Source: Heloderma charlesbogerti (taxonomy: Eukaryota; Chordata; Lepidosauria; Squamata; Helodermatidae). From it: a stretch of DNA of 64,000 bases. Every line of letters starts with the position of its first letter. Within the stretch, counting starts at the first letter, position 1. Of this stretch, positions 11,000 to 21,607 are shown piece by piece. The stretch is from positions 1,178,001-1,242,000 of the forward strand of contig JANEZZ010002360.1 in NCBI GenBank assembly GCA_026122225.1. The letters run 5' to 3'. The notes beneath the pieces are model-generated. The model was not told the DNA's origin, did no database searches, and saw only the letters and a list, made by a program, of their open reading frames with translations. The position numbers and the translations under genes are program-made.

Positions 11000-11925
11000 C
11001 TGTGTTACAGCTCCAACAATTATCTGACTTAGACAAAGCCTTATTAAAGAGACATTGCAGCATCCAGCAGGCATGAAACAAAACGTTTTGCTAAATAAGA
11101 TCCATAGATCTTATTATATAAGATCCCTATGGATCCTGAGATCCATAGATGCATCAGATAGAGATGATAAAGCAGTGATCCATTGATCAGACAAAATGCA
11201 ACAATCCAGTTCCCTATTCCATTCCTGCTGAAGACCCTGTTTATTGTATTTATTCACTGATAATTATTATTTGTAAACATGGATCCTGGGTTAGTATAAC
11301 TGATGGGCAGCAATACGTGCTTCCAATAGTGGAGGACTCTGAAACTGTAAATGCAGCAGTACCTACCTAGTTTCTAGCAAATGTTGCAATTGCAAGTATC
11401 GCCATTCAGCCATAGCAGGTCAGTTGTCTCTGGCACACAAAGCTGAGAATGACAAAAACTCATCATCAGCACCCAGTAGTTCATCCAAGGTAAAAATCAC
11501 CTTATCGGTCCAAGTCCACCACAAAAACAGTTTCTCCCCAATTGTATGAATCTCAATGGGAGGTACTTGGTTGATCTCAGCAGCTAGGAGGGATCGCAGT
11601 ACTGCCCAGTCTGGTTTCCTCCTGTAAGGCAGGAGACTCCAGATCAGCCTACACAATCCAGACCACATTTTGTGCCACAAGCAGACAGCAGGAGGGCTGC
11701 AGGAAGTGCTTCTAGAGCAAGAGCTCCAGGTGACCCATGGAGAGAAGATTGTCCCAGGCAAAAGGCTTTCGAAACCCATGTCAAGGTATTTGTAAAATTT
11801 CATCTCACAGTGCAGTAGATGTGACCGTCTTTAGGACTAGACATCCTAGGGCAGAAGATGCAAGAGAGAGAGAAAATGTGATGGTCATGGAGCTTTGCGC
11901 TGACTCTGGGGTTTGGGTTTTGCAG
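11000..11925. other. Intron sequence, no recognised feature
   Basis: Near 11095-11155 a small imperfect hairpin repeats AGATCCATAGAT. A - strand open frame of 127 codons (11420-11803) resembles nothing I know and is probably chance. Confidence 0.45.
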
Positions 11926-12075
11926 TGCCAAGTGAGAAGAGCCTTAAACCCAATGGGATGCGATGCCCGGGCTGCTTCTCAAAGAATTCAGATTATTGCG
12001 ACACCTTGGGGAAAACTGTCCAGTGCCTCGGCGTTGAAAATCAATGTGTCGAAACTACCTTTATCCTCAGTGCAC
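11926..12075 (+). CDS. LU-domain exon of the PLI-gamma-like gene (first half of second domain)
   Basis: The acceptor GGGTTTTGC-AG precedes 11926 and the donor GTGAGT follows 12075. The exon is 150 bp, phase 1 on both sides, so it joins the 6343-6495 exon in frame with a leucine codon at the junction. The reading contains NGMRCPGCFSKNSDYC and VQCLGVENQCV, the pattern that opens the second three-finger domain in PLI-gamma proteins (NGxxCPxCF, then C, then VxCxGxExxC). There is no stop or frameshift. Spacing from the previous exon is 5.4 kb, inflated by BovB, another LINE and two hAT-like elements. Confidence 0.87.
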
Positions 12076-13190
12076 GTGAGTAGAGTTACCAATCCACACC
12101 AGGGCATGGGGAAGCCTGCACTGTTTCTCTCATTCTTTCTTCATTTTATTTTAACTGAGTAACTTTGCAACTTCACCTGGAATGCATGCTTATATTGCTG
12201 CTCTTATGCTCTGCACCTGACGGCAGGAACATGATATCTCTTAGTTCTTTGGCTGCAATAAAGGTGCTGCTAGTTTCACCTCTCCCTGTTTTTCCACATT
12301 CACACATCAAGCATTTGTTTCAGAGGTCAGGTCATTAGGACTTTTGTCAAGCAGGAGAGTAACTGAGCTGTCAGGCATTGAGCAGCACTCTCAGGGCTCT
12401 CGCTGTGCTTTTCTTAATATTTCCAAGATTGCTCTTGGTATGGGCTGACACTCTGGCTGCATGAAGACCTGGGGGCAGGGTGGGGAAGCAGCTTCATGAA
12501 TGACTGGAAGGCCTGTCACTCACCACAGCCATCCTGCTTGCAGTGGGGCTTGGACACAGCTCCGGAGACAGTCAAGGTCAAGCCCCAAAGCAAGGTCAGT
12601 AGCTCAGTCAGAAGTCCAACACAGGGAGAAACATAGAAGACCTGGGGCAGCAGGGGAATACCAGGCAGGAGTCAGGGACCTGACATCTTTCCAGCGCCTA
12701 GTGTCCGCAAAGGAAAGCACTGCAGCCTGAACCTGAAGAGTTGTGCGAAGAGCACACCTGCAGGCCATTACCGTCACCTGAGGTAAGGTCTATCCATTGG
12801 TAGGGACTTCCTCTTGAGTACACCTTTACTCGTGAGGAGTGCATATTCCTCAGATGGCAGCAAATCTTTCATGTTTGCACCACCTTACCCCAGCTTTCCA
12901 GGTGGGAAATTCAATACTTCAATGCCTTGCTCATGAGTAAGTCTTCACGCATGAGGAGTCCACACTCCACATTCCTCTGGCAGATACTCCTGCATCTGGC
13001 AGCTGGCTCAGCTTTGGCCTTTAGACACCCCCTGTGGCTCCCTGGGGCTAGGTGACTCCATGCTCTCTTTGAATCTAATAAGCCAAGAAGATGGTTGGCC
13101 TATAAACTTAGAAAGGAAAAAGAAAAGAAAACAATTGTGAAAATAAGTGAAAGTGGATTAGAATTAACGGATAACGTGGCATCCACTACG
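12076..13190. other. Intron sequence, no recognised feature
   Basis: Mixed-composition intron with an imperfect duplication of a GAGTGCAYATTCCTC-like motif (about 12836-12975). I see no exon or known repeat. Confidence 0.45.
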
Positions 13191-13194
13191 CCAC

Positions 13195-14294
13195 TTGTGG
13201 CCCTGTTTTTTCACACGATAGGCCACACAAATATTTGCATTGCCTATTGCATGAAAAAAAGCATTTTTTGCAACCATATACGGCTGCATTTACCTTAATC
13301 TAAGTCCTTTACGGCTGCAAATGGCATCCTGGACGCCATTTGCATCTGCTGTCAATCCCCCTCAGCCAGCGATACAGCAATGGCAGGTGTATCACTGGCA
13401 CTTAGGAGCTGGCCGGCGACTTCTCAGAATGCCACAGAGCAGAGCCAGCCGAAGGTAGGGGTGTCAGAGAATTTATCGCCGAAACTTCGGGGGGCCGAGT
13501 GCCAACACATTCGGCCCCCTGAAGTAGTTTCGGGGAGAAATTCTCTGCCCCCCCTGCCCCCCCCGGGATGGGACTTACCTTTCCCGAATGTCGCTCCCGG
13601 CGGTGGGTCCCAGCGGCGGTTCGGCAGGGCTTCGACAGGGGCGGGGGCGGCAGCCGGTCTTTCAACCTGCTGCCGCCGCCGCGATTCCAAGAAAAGTTAA
13701 AAAAAAAAAATGCCCCCGTGATAGGCTACGTGACGATTAACGTAGCCTATCATGGCTAGATTTGCAAAGTCAGCTGTGATAGGCTACGTAAATTGTCATG
13801 TAGCCTATCACGGGTGACTTTAAAAAAAAAAGCGCGTACGGCTAATGGCGGCCCCCATAGGGAGCCGCCATTTGCGTTCCTTATTTGGTCGCTGTAGTCT
13901 TCGTAAAGATTACGTAGACTACGGTGAAAATAAGGGCAACGCTACTCGTTATGTAGCCTATCACGGGGCTTTTTTTTTTTTTACTTTTCTTTTGAAGTTT
14001 GCGGCCGGGGAGATGGGGCACTTCTCCCCGGCCTGAATTTCGTCCAGGCAAGGCGGGAAGCCTCCCCCCCGGCCTGAATTTCAGCCGGGCGAGGTGGGAA
14101 GACACCCCCCGCTCACATGAACTTTGGGGGGAGAAGGGAAGCGCCTCCCCCCCACCGCAAAAAAAGCTCCGGGACAAGGTAAGTCCCTTTTGTACATCTC
14201 TAGCCGAAGGGGATTCCGGGGGGAGGAACAGATCACCTCCCCCCAAGGGCTGATTCCCGGCCGGACCAGCAGGTAGGGTACCCGCCCATCCCTA
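13195..14294. mobile_element. Palindromic hAT-like element, outer copy carrying a nested copy
   Basis: Outer sequence 13195-13455 holds a decayed GATAGGCCACACAAAT palindrome and the GCAAATGGCATCC/GGACGCCATTTGC pair. It resumes at 14203 with GGATTCCGGGGGG and ends CCGCCCATCCCTA at 14294. No left terminus is found. The interruption is the 747-bp nested copy 13456-14202. Confidence 0.7.
13456..14202. mobile_element. Palindromic hAT-like element, nested, end B to end A
   Basis: Starts TAGGGGTGTCAGAGAATT and ends TTTGTACATCTCTA. A perfect 8-bp duplication GCCGAAGG lies at 13448-13455 and 14203-14210. It carries two TACGT palindromes, the CAAATGGCGGC-type hairpin and donor motifs (ACTTACCT near 13575; AGGTAAGT near 14178). 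Confidence 0.95.
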
Positions 14295-14302
14295 CCTCCA
14301 CG

Positions 14303-15060
14303 TAGGGTTGGCGGAGAATCTCTTGATGAATCTCTGGGAGGCCGAATTCCAACACATTCGGCCCCCCGAAGTTGGTTGGGAAATTCTCCGCTGGCCCCCC
14401 GCCCCCCCCGGGATGGGACCTACCTCGCGCGAATGTCCCTCTCGGCGGCGGGTCCCGGCGGCGTTTCAGAGGCGTTTCGGCAGGGGCGGGGGCGGCAGCC
14501 GGTCTCCCGACCGGCTGCTGCTGCCGCCATTGCAAAATGCAAAAGGAAAGCTAAAAAAAAAGGCACACCCGTGATGGGCTATGTAACGCTATTTGCGTTG
14601 CCCTTATTTTCGCCGTAGTCTACGTAAATCTTTACGTAGACTAGACATGCCAAACTAAGGAACGCAAATGGTGGTCCCCATGGGAGCCGCCATTTGCATA
14701 CACGCTTTTTTTTTTTTCAAAGTCACCCGTGATAGGCTACGTGGCGATTTACATAGCCTATCATGGCTGACTTTGGAAATCTAGCCGTGATAGGCTACGT
14801 AAATCGTTACGTAGCCTATCCCGGGTGTGCTTTTTTTAAAAAAAAAACTTTTTTTTTCGCGGCCGGGGAGACGGGGCACTCCTCCCCGGCCTGAATTTCA
14901 GAGGCGAGGGATGGGGCGCCTCCCCCCCGGCCTGAATTTTGGCCGGGCAGGGTGGGGTGCCTCCCCCTCCTTGCCTGAACTTTGGGGGGAGGGATGGGGC
15001 ACCTCCCCCCCACCGCGAAGCAAGCTGCGGGATGAGGTAAGTCCCTTTCATCCATCCCTA
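14303..15060. mobile_element. Palindromic hAT-like element, end B to end A
   Basis: 758 bp, from TAGGGTTGGCGGAGAATC to TCATCCATCCCTA. A perfect 8-bp duplication CCTCCACG lies at 14295-14302 and 15061-15068. The left duplication directly abuts the right terminus of the preceding element. Its right end is 175 bp upstream of the last LU exon. Confidence 0.95.
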
Positions 15061-15235
15061 CCTCCACGTCATCCTCTGAACAGGAGTATCCAGAGGGAGT
15101 ACGAGAACAGTGCACAGACGTGCCCTGAGGAATCTTTCCACTTATACCTACACCCTCAGGCAAGACACTGTCATTGTTTTGTAATCTCTACAATATAACA
15201 TTCTCATATGCATTCTCTCTTTTCCCCTCCCCCAG

Positions 15236-15405
15236 TTGGATTACCCAATGAAACTATTTCTCTCCAAGCCTGTGCAAACAATGAGATCTGTACCTACCCC
15301 ACTGGAAACTCAGTAGTAGCAAATGGACTGTTGAAGTATGATATCCGCCAACTGGAATGCCAAGCTGCCAAGGGATCATCCAAGCAGCCCGAACGTGAGG
15401 GGTAG
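15236..15405 (+). CDS. Terminal LU-domain exon of the PLI-gamma-like gene
   Basis: The acceptor TCCCCTCCCCC-AG precedes 15236. With one base from the previous exon the frame reads LGLPNETISLQACANNEIC, then ANGLLKYDIRQLEC, and ends QPEREG with a TAG stop at 15403-15405. Placement after the NGxxCPxCF exon, the C-A-N-N-E-I-C spacing and the short tail lacking a final CCxxDxCN match the C-terminus of PLI-gamma-type proteins. The three visible exons give about 157 codons without a break, so the visible part looks intact. Whether the full gene is functional depends on exons outside the window. Confidence 0.83.
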
Positions 15406-15650
15406 ACAGAAGAGAGCAATCACCTCCTCCCTGCATATTCCACCCTTTTGGGAGACACTTGGGGCCCCAGAGGTGACAGCACTGAGAGACTGGGACTCAT
15501 GATTTGGTAATTTTCTCCTAAGACACTGGGAGAGGCTGAGTGGGTTCCAGGGGGCCAGATAACAGAGGGTTTAGATGTGCTCTCCTGGGGCCTTGGGCTC
15601 AAACACAGTATGATGTATGGATTGATTTACACTGAGTCAAGAACATTCAA

Positions 15651-15656
15651 AATAAA
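15651..15656 (+). promoter_or_regulatory. Polyadenylation signal AATAAA
   Basis: Canonical AATAAA 246 bp after the stop codon of the LU-domain gene, in a suitable position for its 3' end. Confidence 0.65.
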
Positions 15657-15659
15657 TTG

Positions 15660-16560
15660 ATACTGCAAAATAGAATCTGTGTTTTGCATATTTTCCCATG
15701 AACCTTTGTTGAGGTGTGAAGATGCTGGTTGTCGAAGATGCCATCTTTGGGCTTGACTTTGTGCAGGAAAAATGGCTCACTGACCAAACGTGCTTGAGTC
15801 TCTTGACTCTTCCTCCATAGAAAAGGGGATTGTGTCTTTGCAATCATTCATGCAAAGGTGTCATTCACCTTCCATCTCTCTTGAGTTCGGGCTTCCAACG
15901 TTCATTTTCACGGGCACTCATGGAAGGGTGTTTTCAGAGGCAGCCTCAGCTCCTGATAAACAAGGTTGTTTTTCCATCCTTAGCAGAGAACTAAAACAGG
16001 ACGCAGGAAAATGCCTGCTCAGGCTCCTAACAACATGCCCAACTCTCTGCATGATTACTCAAAAGCAAGCACGCAGCAGATTGTTGCCTTTGGGAAAAAT
16101 GGGAGCTCTCTTGCATCTCTGTTGTCCAAATGTAAGTACACATTTGCTGCCAAAATTACAAGAATTCTGGATATAGAATCTATTTAGTTGTTTTGAGATA
16201 ACTTGGTGCTCAAGAGTGTTCAGGGTGTTTCCATGGGTGATTTGCTGCGAGTTGCTGCGTTAGGTCATTCAGGTCACATGATGCTTGGGTCATCCCACAG
16301 CCACCCAGTTTTTCCCATGAAAACTGATTTTCCTGGGACTACATTAAGTCTGAGTGTTTTCCTTAAGTCGGGTTGTATGCCCCAACCCCACTATTTACTT
16401 CAGGTATGCCAGCCCTGCTCAGGGGTGTGTTTTTCACCATAACACCAGGTTGAGGGCATCTCCCATCCCTGTATTTCCCAGCACAAACATATGTGTATCT
16501 ACTCAGACGTTGTGGTCAATGAGGCTTGTTCCCTAAACGCACACTCCCTAAATCAAGTAT
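15660..16560. other. Intergenic, no recognised feature
   Basis: Includes a + strand open frame of 128 codons (15790-16176) with no recognisable motif, probably chance. Confidence 0.45.
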
Positions 16561-16569
16561 TGATAGGGT

Positions 16570-17190
16570 TAAAGGCTGAGTGGTGTCCCCCCCTCCCTTA
16601 AAGGCAGGGAGCACCTTTTGTCAGCATAGGCTGATATATCAACTGTGCCCTTATCTGGACAGAGATAGCAGTTGTCCCTGCTCTGATACCCTCTCGTCTG
16701 GATAACTGCAATACATGGGGCTGACTTTGAAAACAGTCCAGGATCTTCAGCTAGTCCAAAATAGGGCAGCAAGTTCGTTAACTGGGAGTGGCCAACAAAA
16801 GCACATTACGCCAGTACTTTTCCAGGTGCACTGACTGTCAGTCTGTTTCCAGGCCCAATTCAAAGTGGTGGCATTCACATTCAAAGCCCGAAATGGCTTG
16901 GGGCCAGGTTATCTGAAGGATCGCCTCGTCCCATATGTGCCTGCCCAGACCCTAAGACCAGCCTCAGGGGTTCTTCTCTGGGAGCCCCCCCCAAAGAAAG
17001 TGAGGCCGGTGGCTACCAGGAGGAGGGCCTTTCCTGCTGTGGCCCCCCGGCTGTGGAATGAGCTCCCTGGAAATGTTTACCTGGCACCTACATTGTTCTC
17101 CTTCCGGCACCAGGTGAAGACCTTTTTATTCTGCCAGAATTTTAGCATTTTAGCTTCTTAACCTTTTAGCTCTGGTGTTTTAAATCTGTA
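16570..17190 (+). mobile_element. L2-type LINE, 3' end
   Basis: Broken frames lead to an intact stretch at 16865-17161 with FKARNGLGPGYLKDRLVPY and PAVAPRLWNELP, the C-terminal region of reptile L2 ORF2. An AT-rich tail follows. Confidence 0.8.
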
Positions 17191-17310
17191 TTTTAAACAC
17201 ATTAAAAGTGCGTCATTTTGTAAAAGAACATTTCTTGGCGCAAGAAGGACTGACCAAAGTGCAGCTGGTGTGGAATTGGACAGACCTAGCAGAGCAACAC
17301 TGGCTGACTG

Positions 17311-18023
17311 TAGGGATGGACGAAAGTCCCTTACCTGATCCTGATGCTTGCTTCGCGGTGGGGGGGGAGGCGCTCCGTCCCTCCCCCCAAAATTCTGGCC
17401 GGGGGGGAGGCGCCCCGTCCCTCCGGCCGCGAAACCTCATCGTCTGCCGGGGCGCAAATGGCGGCGGCCGTAGCCTCAGCCGTTTGCGTCCCTGCAGTCA
17501 GCCGTGATAGGCTACGTAAATGTTTACGTAGCCTATCACAGCTGACTTAAAAAAAAAAAAACACGTATGCAAATGGCGGCGCCCATGGGCGCCACCATTT
17601 GCATTCCTTATTTTGGCATGTGTAGTCTATTTAAACATTTACTTAGACTACGGCGAAAATAAGGGCAACGCTATTATTTTTTACGCGCTTTCCCCTGCCC
17701 AAAGTCAGCTGTGATAGGCTATGTAAACATCTACATAGCCTATCATGGTGTTTTTTTAAAATCTAGCCATGATAGGCTACGTAAATCTTTACGTAGCCTA
17801 TCACGTTTGTTTGTTTGTTTTACTTGGAAATGGCGGCGATGGCCACTGCCGCCGCCCCGCCACCACCCCGCCGCCGGAGCTGCCGCCGCCAGGGACATCG
17901 AGCAAGGTAAGTCCCGTCCCGGGGGGCAGGGGGGACAGACAGTTTCTCCAACAATTTTGGGGGGCCAAATGCGCTGGCATTCGGCCTCCCCAAGATTCGT
18001 GGAGAAATTCTCTGACATCCCTA
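17311..18023. mobile_element. Palindromic hAT-like element, end A to end B
   Basis: 713 bp with end A left (TAGGGATGGACGAAAGTCCC) and end B right (ATTCTCTGACATCCCTA). 8-bp duplication GCTGACTG / GGTGACTG (17303-17310, 18024-18031; one mismatch). It has three GATAGGCT palindromes, a GCAAATGGCGGCGCCCATGG hairpin and AGGTAAGT at 17905-17912. Good reference copy for end A plus end B. Confidence 0.93.
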
Positions 18024-18627
18024 GGTGACTGTAGTCTCCTCAAGTATGGCCAAATACACCAGTTTCATTGCTTTGTGCATTTGAATGCTTTAAAATCTCA
18101 TGTTCTTTACATTCTGAATGTGAAGAAATTTGTGAAGTTTTGGGAAATTCCTATATAAAATGAACCAAAACAAAATTGTCGCCCATCTACATTGGCCAAA
18201 TTCAGCCAAATTCAATTGGTACATCTATTCCTGGCATGGGGAGGGCCATGTTGTACCTGCTAAGCACCAAAACAGACAACAGCATCAAGCAGCAAAATGG
18301 CCCACAGCACAAAGGATGCTGGGATGCATGGCTGCCCATCCGGAGGACTGCAGGTTCCTGCAGGAGGGAGGACGGTTAGAGAATGGTTAGTCTAAGCATG
18401 TTGTGGAACATGATTACCTGCACGTGTGGTAGTGGGAGTCACAGTACCTCTTGCAGAGGTTAGCAGTGGTTAGGCTAACCTCACACCATGGTTAGCCTAA
18501 CCATCCTTCCCCAGTTTGTGTCTGAACAGGGCCAAAGAGTGATCCCCAGAAACTTGAAACAAGGAAGAGAAATTAACAGGAACGATAATGTTCTCAATGT
18601 AAAGTACTTAATATTAGTACATTTGGA
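18024..18627. other. Intergenic, no recognised feature
   Basis: Contains short inverted repeats of GGTTAG(G/T)CTAAC (about 18374-18505). No gene seen. Confidence 0.4.
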
Positions 18628-20445
18628 TAGGGATGTACGAAAGTCACTTACCTTTTCGCAGCTTGGCTTCGCGGTGGGGGGAAGGCGCTTTGCTTCTCCC
18701 CCTGAAGTTCAGGCGAGGGGGGGGAGGCATCCCGCCTCGCCTGGCCAAAATTCAGGCTGGGGAGAAGCGCCCCGTCTCCCCGGCCACGAAACAAAAAGTA
18801 AAAAAAAAAAAAGACCCCGTGATAGGCTACGTGACGATTTACGTAGCCTATCATGGCTAGATTTCCAAAGTCAGCAATGATAGGCTACGTAAATCGTCAC
18901 ATAGCCTATCACGGGTGACTTTGGAAAAAAAAAAACGCATACGCAAATGGCGGCGCCCATGGAGCGCTGCCATTTGCGTTCCTTATTTTGTAGGGGTGGA
19001 CGAAAGTCACTTACCTTTTCTCGCAGCTTGTTCGCGGTGGGGGGGAGCGCTTCGCTGCTCCCCCCGCGAAGTTCAGGCCGGGGGGGGAGGCTTCCCGCCT
19101 CGGCCGGCCGAAATTCAAGCCGGGGGGAGGCTTGCCGCCTCGCCCGGCCGAAATTCAGGCCGGGGAGGAGGCTTGCCGCCTCGCCCGGCCGCGAACGCAA
19201 AAGTAAAACAAAAAACAAAAAATGCCCCCTGATAGGCTATGTGACGATTCACGTAGCCTATCACGGCTAGATCTGCAAAGTCAGCCATGATAGGCTACGT
19301 GAATCGTCACGTAGCCTATCACGGGTGACTTAAAAAAAAAAAAAAAAGCGCGTATGTGAATGGCGGCCCCCGTAGGGAGCCGCCATTCGCGTTCCTTCTT
19401 TAGTTGCTGTAGTCTACGTAAATGTTTACGTAGACTATGGCGAAAATAAGGGCAACGCAAATAGCGTTGCCCTTATTTTCGCCGTAGTCTACGTAAACAT
19501 TTACGTTGACTACAGCGACCAAATAAGGAACGGGAATGGCGGCTCCCTATGGGGCCGCCATTATCCGTACACACTTTTTTTTTTTTTTTTAATGTCACCC
19601 GTGATAGGCTACGTGACGATTGACGTAGCCTATCACGGCTGACTTTGCAAATCTAGCCGTGATAGGCTACGTGAATCGTCACGTAGCCTATCAGGGTACG
19701 TTTTTTTTTTTCTTTTATTGCAATGGCGGCGGCGGCAGCCGGTCGAAAGACCGGCTGCCGCTCCCGCCCCGCTCGAACACCCGACGAACCGCCAGCCGGA
19801 CCTGCCGCCGGGAGGGACATTCAGGGAAGCTAAGTCCCATCCCGGGGGGGGGTGCGGGGGGCGGGGGGGGCGGAGGATTTCTCCCCGAAACTTGTTCGGG
19901 GGCCGAATACATTGGCGCTCGGCCCCCCGAAGTTTCGGGGAGAAATTCTCCACCATCCCTATTATTTTGGCACGTCTAGTCTATATAAAGATTTACGTAG
20001 ACTACGGCGAAAATAAGGGCAACGCAAATAGCGTTCCCTTATTTTCGCTGTAGTCTACGTAAATCTTTACATAGACTAGATGTGCCAAAATAAGGAATGC
20101 AAATGGCGGCGCCCCATGGGCGCCGCCATTTGCGTATGCGCTTTTTTTTTTTTTCAAAGTCAACCGTGATAGGCTACGTGACGATTTACGTAGCCTATCA
20201 CGGCTGACTTTGGAAATCTAGCCGTGATAGGCTACGTAAATCGTTAAGTAGCCTATCACGGGTGTGCTTTTTTTTTTTTTACTGTAGTTTTTTTTTTTTG
20301 CAATGGCGGCGGCGGCAGCCTGTCGGGAGACTGGCCGCCACCCCGCCCCCGACGAAACGCCACCGAACCACTGCCGGGACCCGCCGCCGAGAGGGACATT
20401 CGCCGAAGGTAAGTCCCGTCCCAGGGGGGGTGGGGGGGTGCCCAG
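18628..20445. mobile_element. Palindromic hAT-like element, outer copy with nested insertion
   Basis: Begins TAGGGATGTACGAAAGTCAC. Left arm palindromes run to 18990, are interrupted by the nested copy 18991-19961, and resume TTATTTTGGCACGTCTAGTC. Right arm palindromes extend to an AGGTAAGT at about 20408 and a GGGGGGGTGGGGGG tract, where an L2 fragment takes over. Removing the nested copy restores the usual order of modules. A terminal end B is absent here. Confidence 0.85.
18991..19961. mobile_element. Palindromic hAT-like element, nested, end A to end B, full length
   Basis: 971 bp, TAGGGGTGGACGAAAGTCAC to CTCCACCATCCCTA. A perfect 8-bp duplication TTATTTTG lies at 18983-18990 and 19962-19969. 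It shows the complete design: end A with three tandem GAAATTCAGGCCGG units, two palindromes, an A-tract, the CGAATGGCGGC hairpin, the central GCAACGCAAATAGCGTTGC hairpin, then the mirror series and end B. Confidence 0.97.
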
Positions 20446-20815
20446 AGGAGTGTGACCCTGTTGATTCTCCTGCAGTTCTGAGCTGTTTCTGATGCTATCG
20501 ACCATGGTATCCTTCTGGATTGGCTGTCTGGGGTGAGAGTTGGAGGCACTGCACTGCAGTGGTTCCGCTCCTACTAGCATGGCCAAGTCCAGAAGGTGGT
20601 GCTGGGGAATTATTGCTCTGTGCCTTGGCAATTATGCCATGGGGTTCTACAGGGCTCTATTTTATCCCCTGTGCTGTTCAACATCTACATGAAACTGCTG
20701 CGGGGAGTTATCCAGAGGTGTGGGCTGAGGTACCATCAATATGCAGATGACACACAGCTCTACCTCTCTTTTTCATCAAGCCTAGGCAAGGCAGTGGCTG
20801 TTCTGAATTCTCCAA
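20446..20815 (+). mobile_element. L2-type LINE, reverse transcriptase core
   Basis: Translates in shifted frames to an RT core. It has an ATAIDHGILLDWLSG-like start, then GVLQGSILSPVLFNIYMKLL and the active-site block YHQYADDTQLYLSF. It is truncated on both sides and sits between two hAT-like ends. Confidence 0.85.
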
Positions 20816-20863
20816 AGAATCCGGCCTCATTTGAATCTGCAGCAGATTTCTCTGACATCCCTA
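20816..20863. mobile_element. Palindromic hAT-like element, isolated end B
   Basis: Only the last ~48 bp remain (AATCCGGCCTCATTTGAATC, then ATTTCTCTGACATCCCTA). Its closest relative is the right end of the 21139-21599 copy, a different subtype from the element to its left. Confidence 0.7.
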
Positions 20864-21138
20864 GATCCAATAATTCATATGTGTAGCTCTTAGCACTGGA
20901 AGAAAACTTTAAAAAATGGTGCTTACCAGAAAGGGATATAGAACTCTGGGAATCTTACCTTCCTCTGAGACCATCTCCCCAAAAGGACAGAAAAATCAAA
21001 AGAAAATCACACCGTTCTTTATGCCAAGGGAGGGGGAAGAAAAGGAAGGGGTAGTTGAACCATCTGAACCATCTCAACCCCTGAATTCTATATTACATTG
21101 GTCTATGGACTTCAAAGCAAACATGCATGGGTTTAATG
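20864..21138. other. Intergenic, no recognised feature
   Basis: Short stretch between elements; no coding or repeat signal recognised. Confidence 0.4.
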
Positions 21139-21599
21139 TAGGGGTGTACAAAATCCACTTACCGTTGCAGTCCGGGGTGTCTGCAGGGGGGGATGTGATC
21201 CATTCCTCCCCCGGAATCCTCCCTGGCCGGCTCTGCTCTGCGGCAAGTCTGCTGCTGCGCTGCGGACGCAAATGGCATCCAGAGTAGCGGACACCATTTG
21301 CGTCCCTGCTCTTTGCCGTGATAGGCTACGTAAATATTTATGTAGCCTATCACGATCAAAGCAGGAATGCAAATGGCGTCCGCTACGCCAGACACCATTT
21401 CTGTCCACAGCCCAGCAGCTGTGGGCTGTGGACTACAGATGACAGACCTGGACCCGGTGACAACAGGTAGGGTCCGCCCTGACCAAAGTTCGTGGGGTGG
21501 CAGGGGGGAAGTAGTCCGTTCCACCATGGACTCTGGGGGGCCGGATTCTAAAGAATCTGGCCTCATTGGAGTCCGTGGCAGATTTCTCCACCATCTCTA
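21139..21599. mobile_element. Palindromic hAT-like element, short subtype
   Basis: 461 bp, TAGGGGTGTACAAAATCCAC to TTCTCCACCATCTCTA. A perfect 8-bp duplication GTTTAATG lies at 21131-21138 and 21600-21607. Only one GATAGGCTACGTAAAT palindrome remains, flanked by GCAAATGGCATCC and GCAAATGGCGTCC hairpins. Confidence 0.95.
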
Positions 21600-21607
21600 G
21601 TTTAATG

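Noticed and set aside
11420..11803. 127-codon - strand frame with several Trp and Cys
   Set aside because: Lies in the LU-gene intron, has no recognisable domain and no second exon.
15790..16176. 128-codon frame as a second gene downstream of the LU-domain gene
   Set aside because: No motif, no splice signals, no similarity recognised; compatible with chance.
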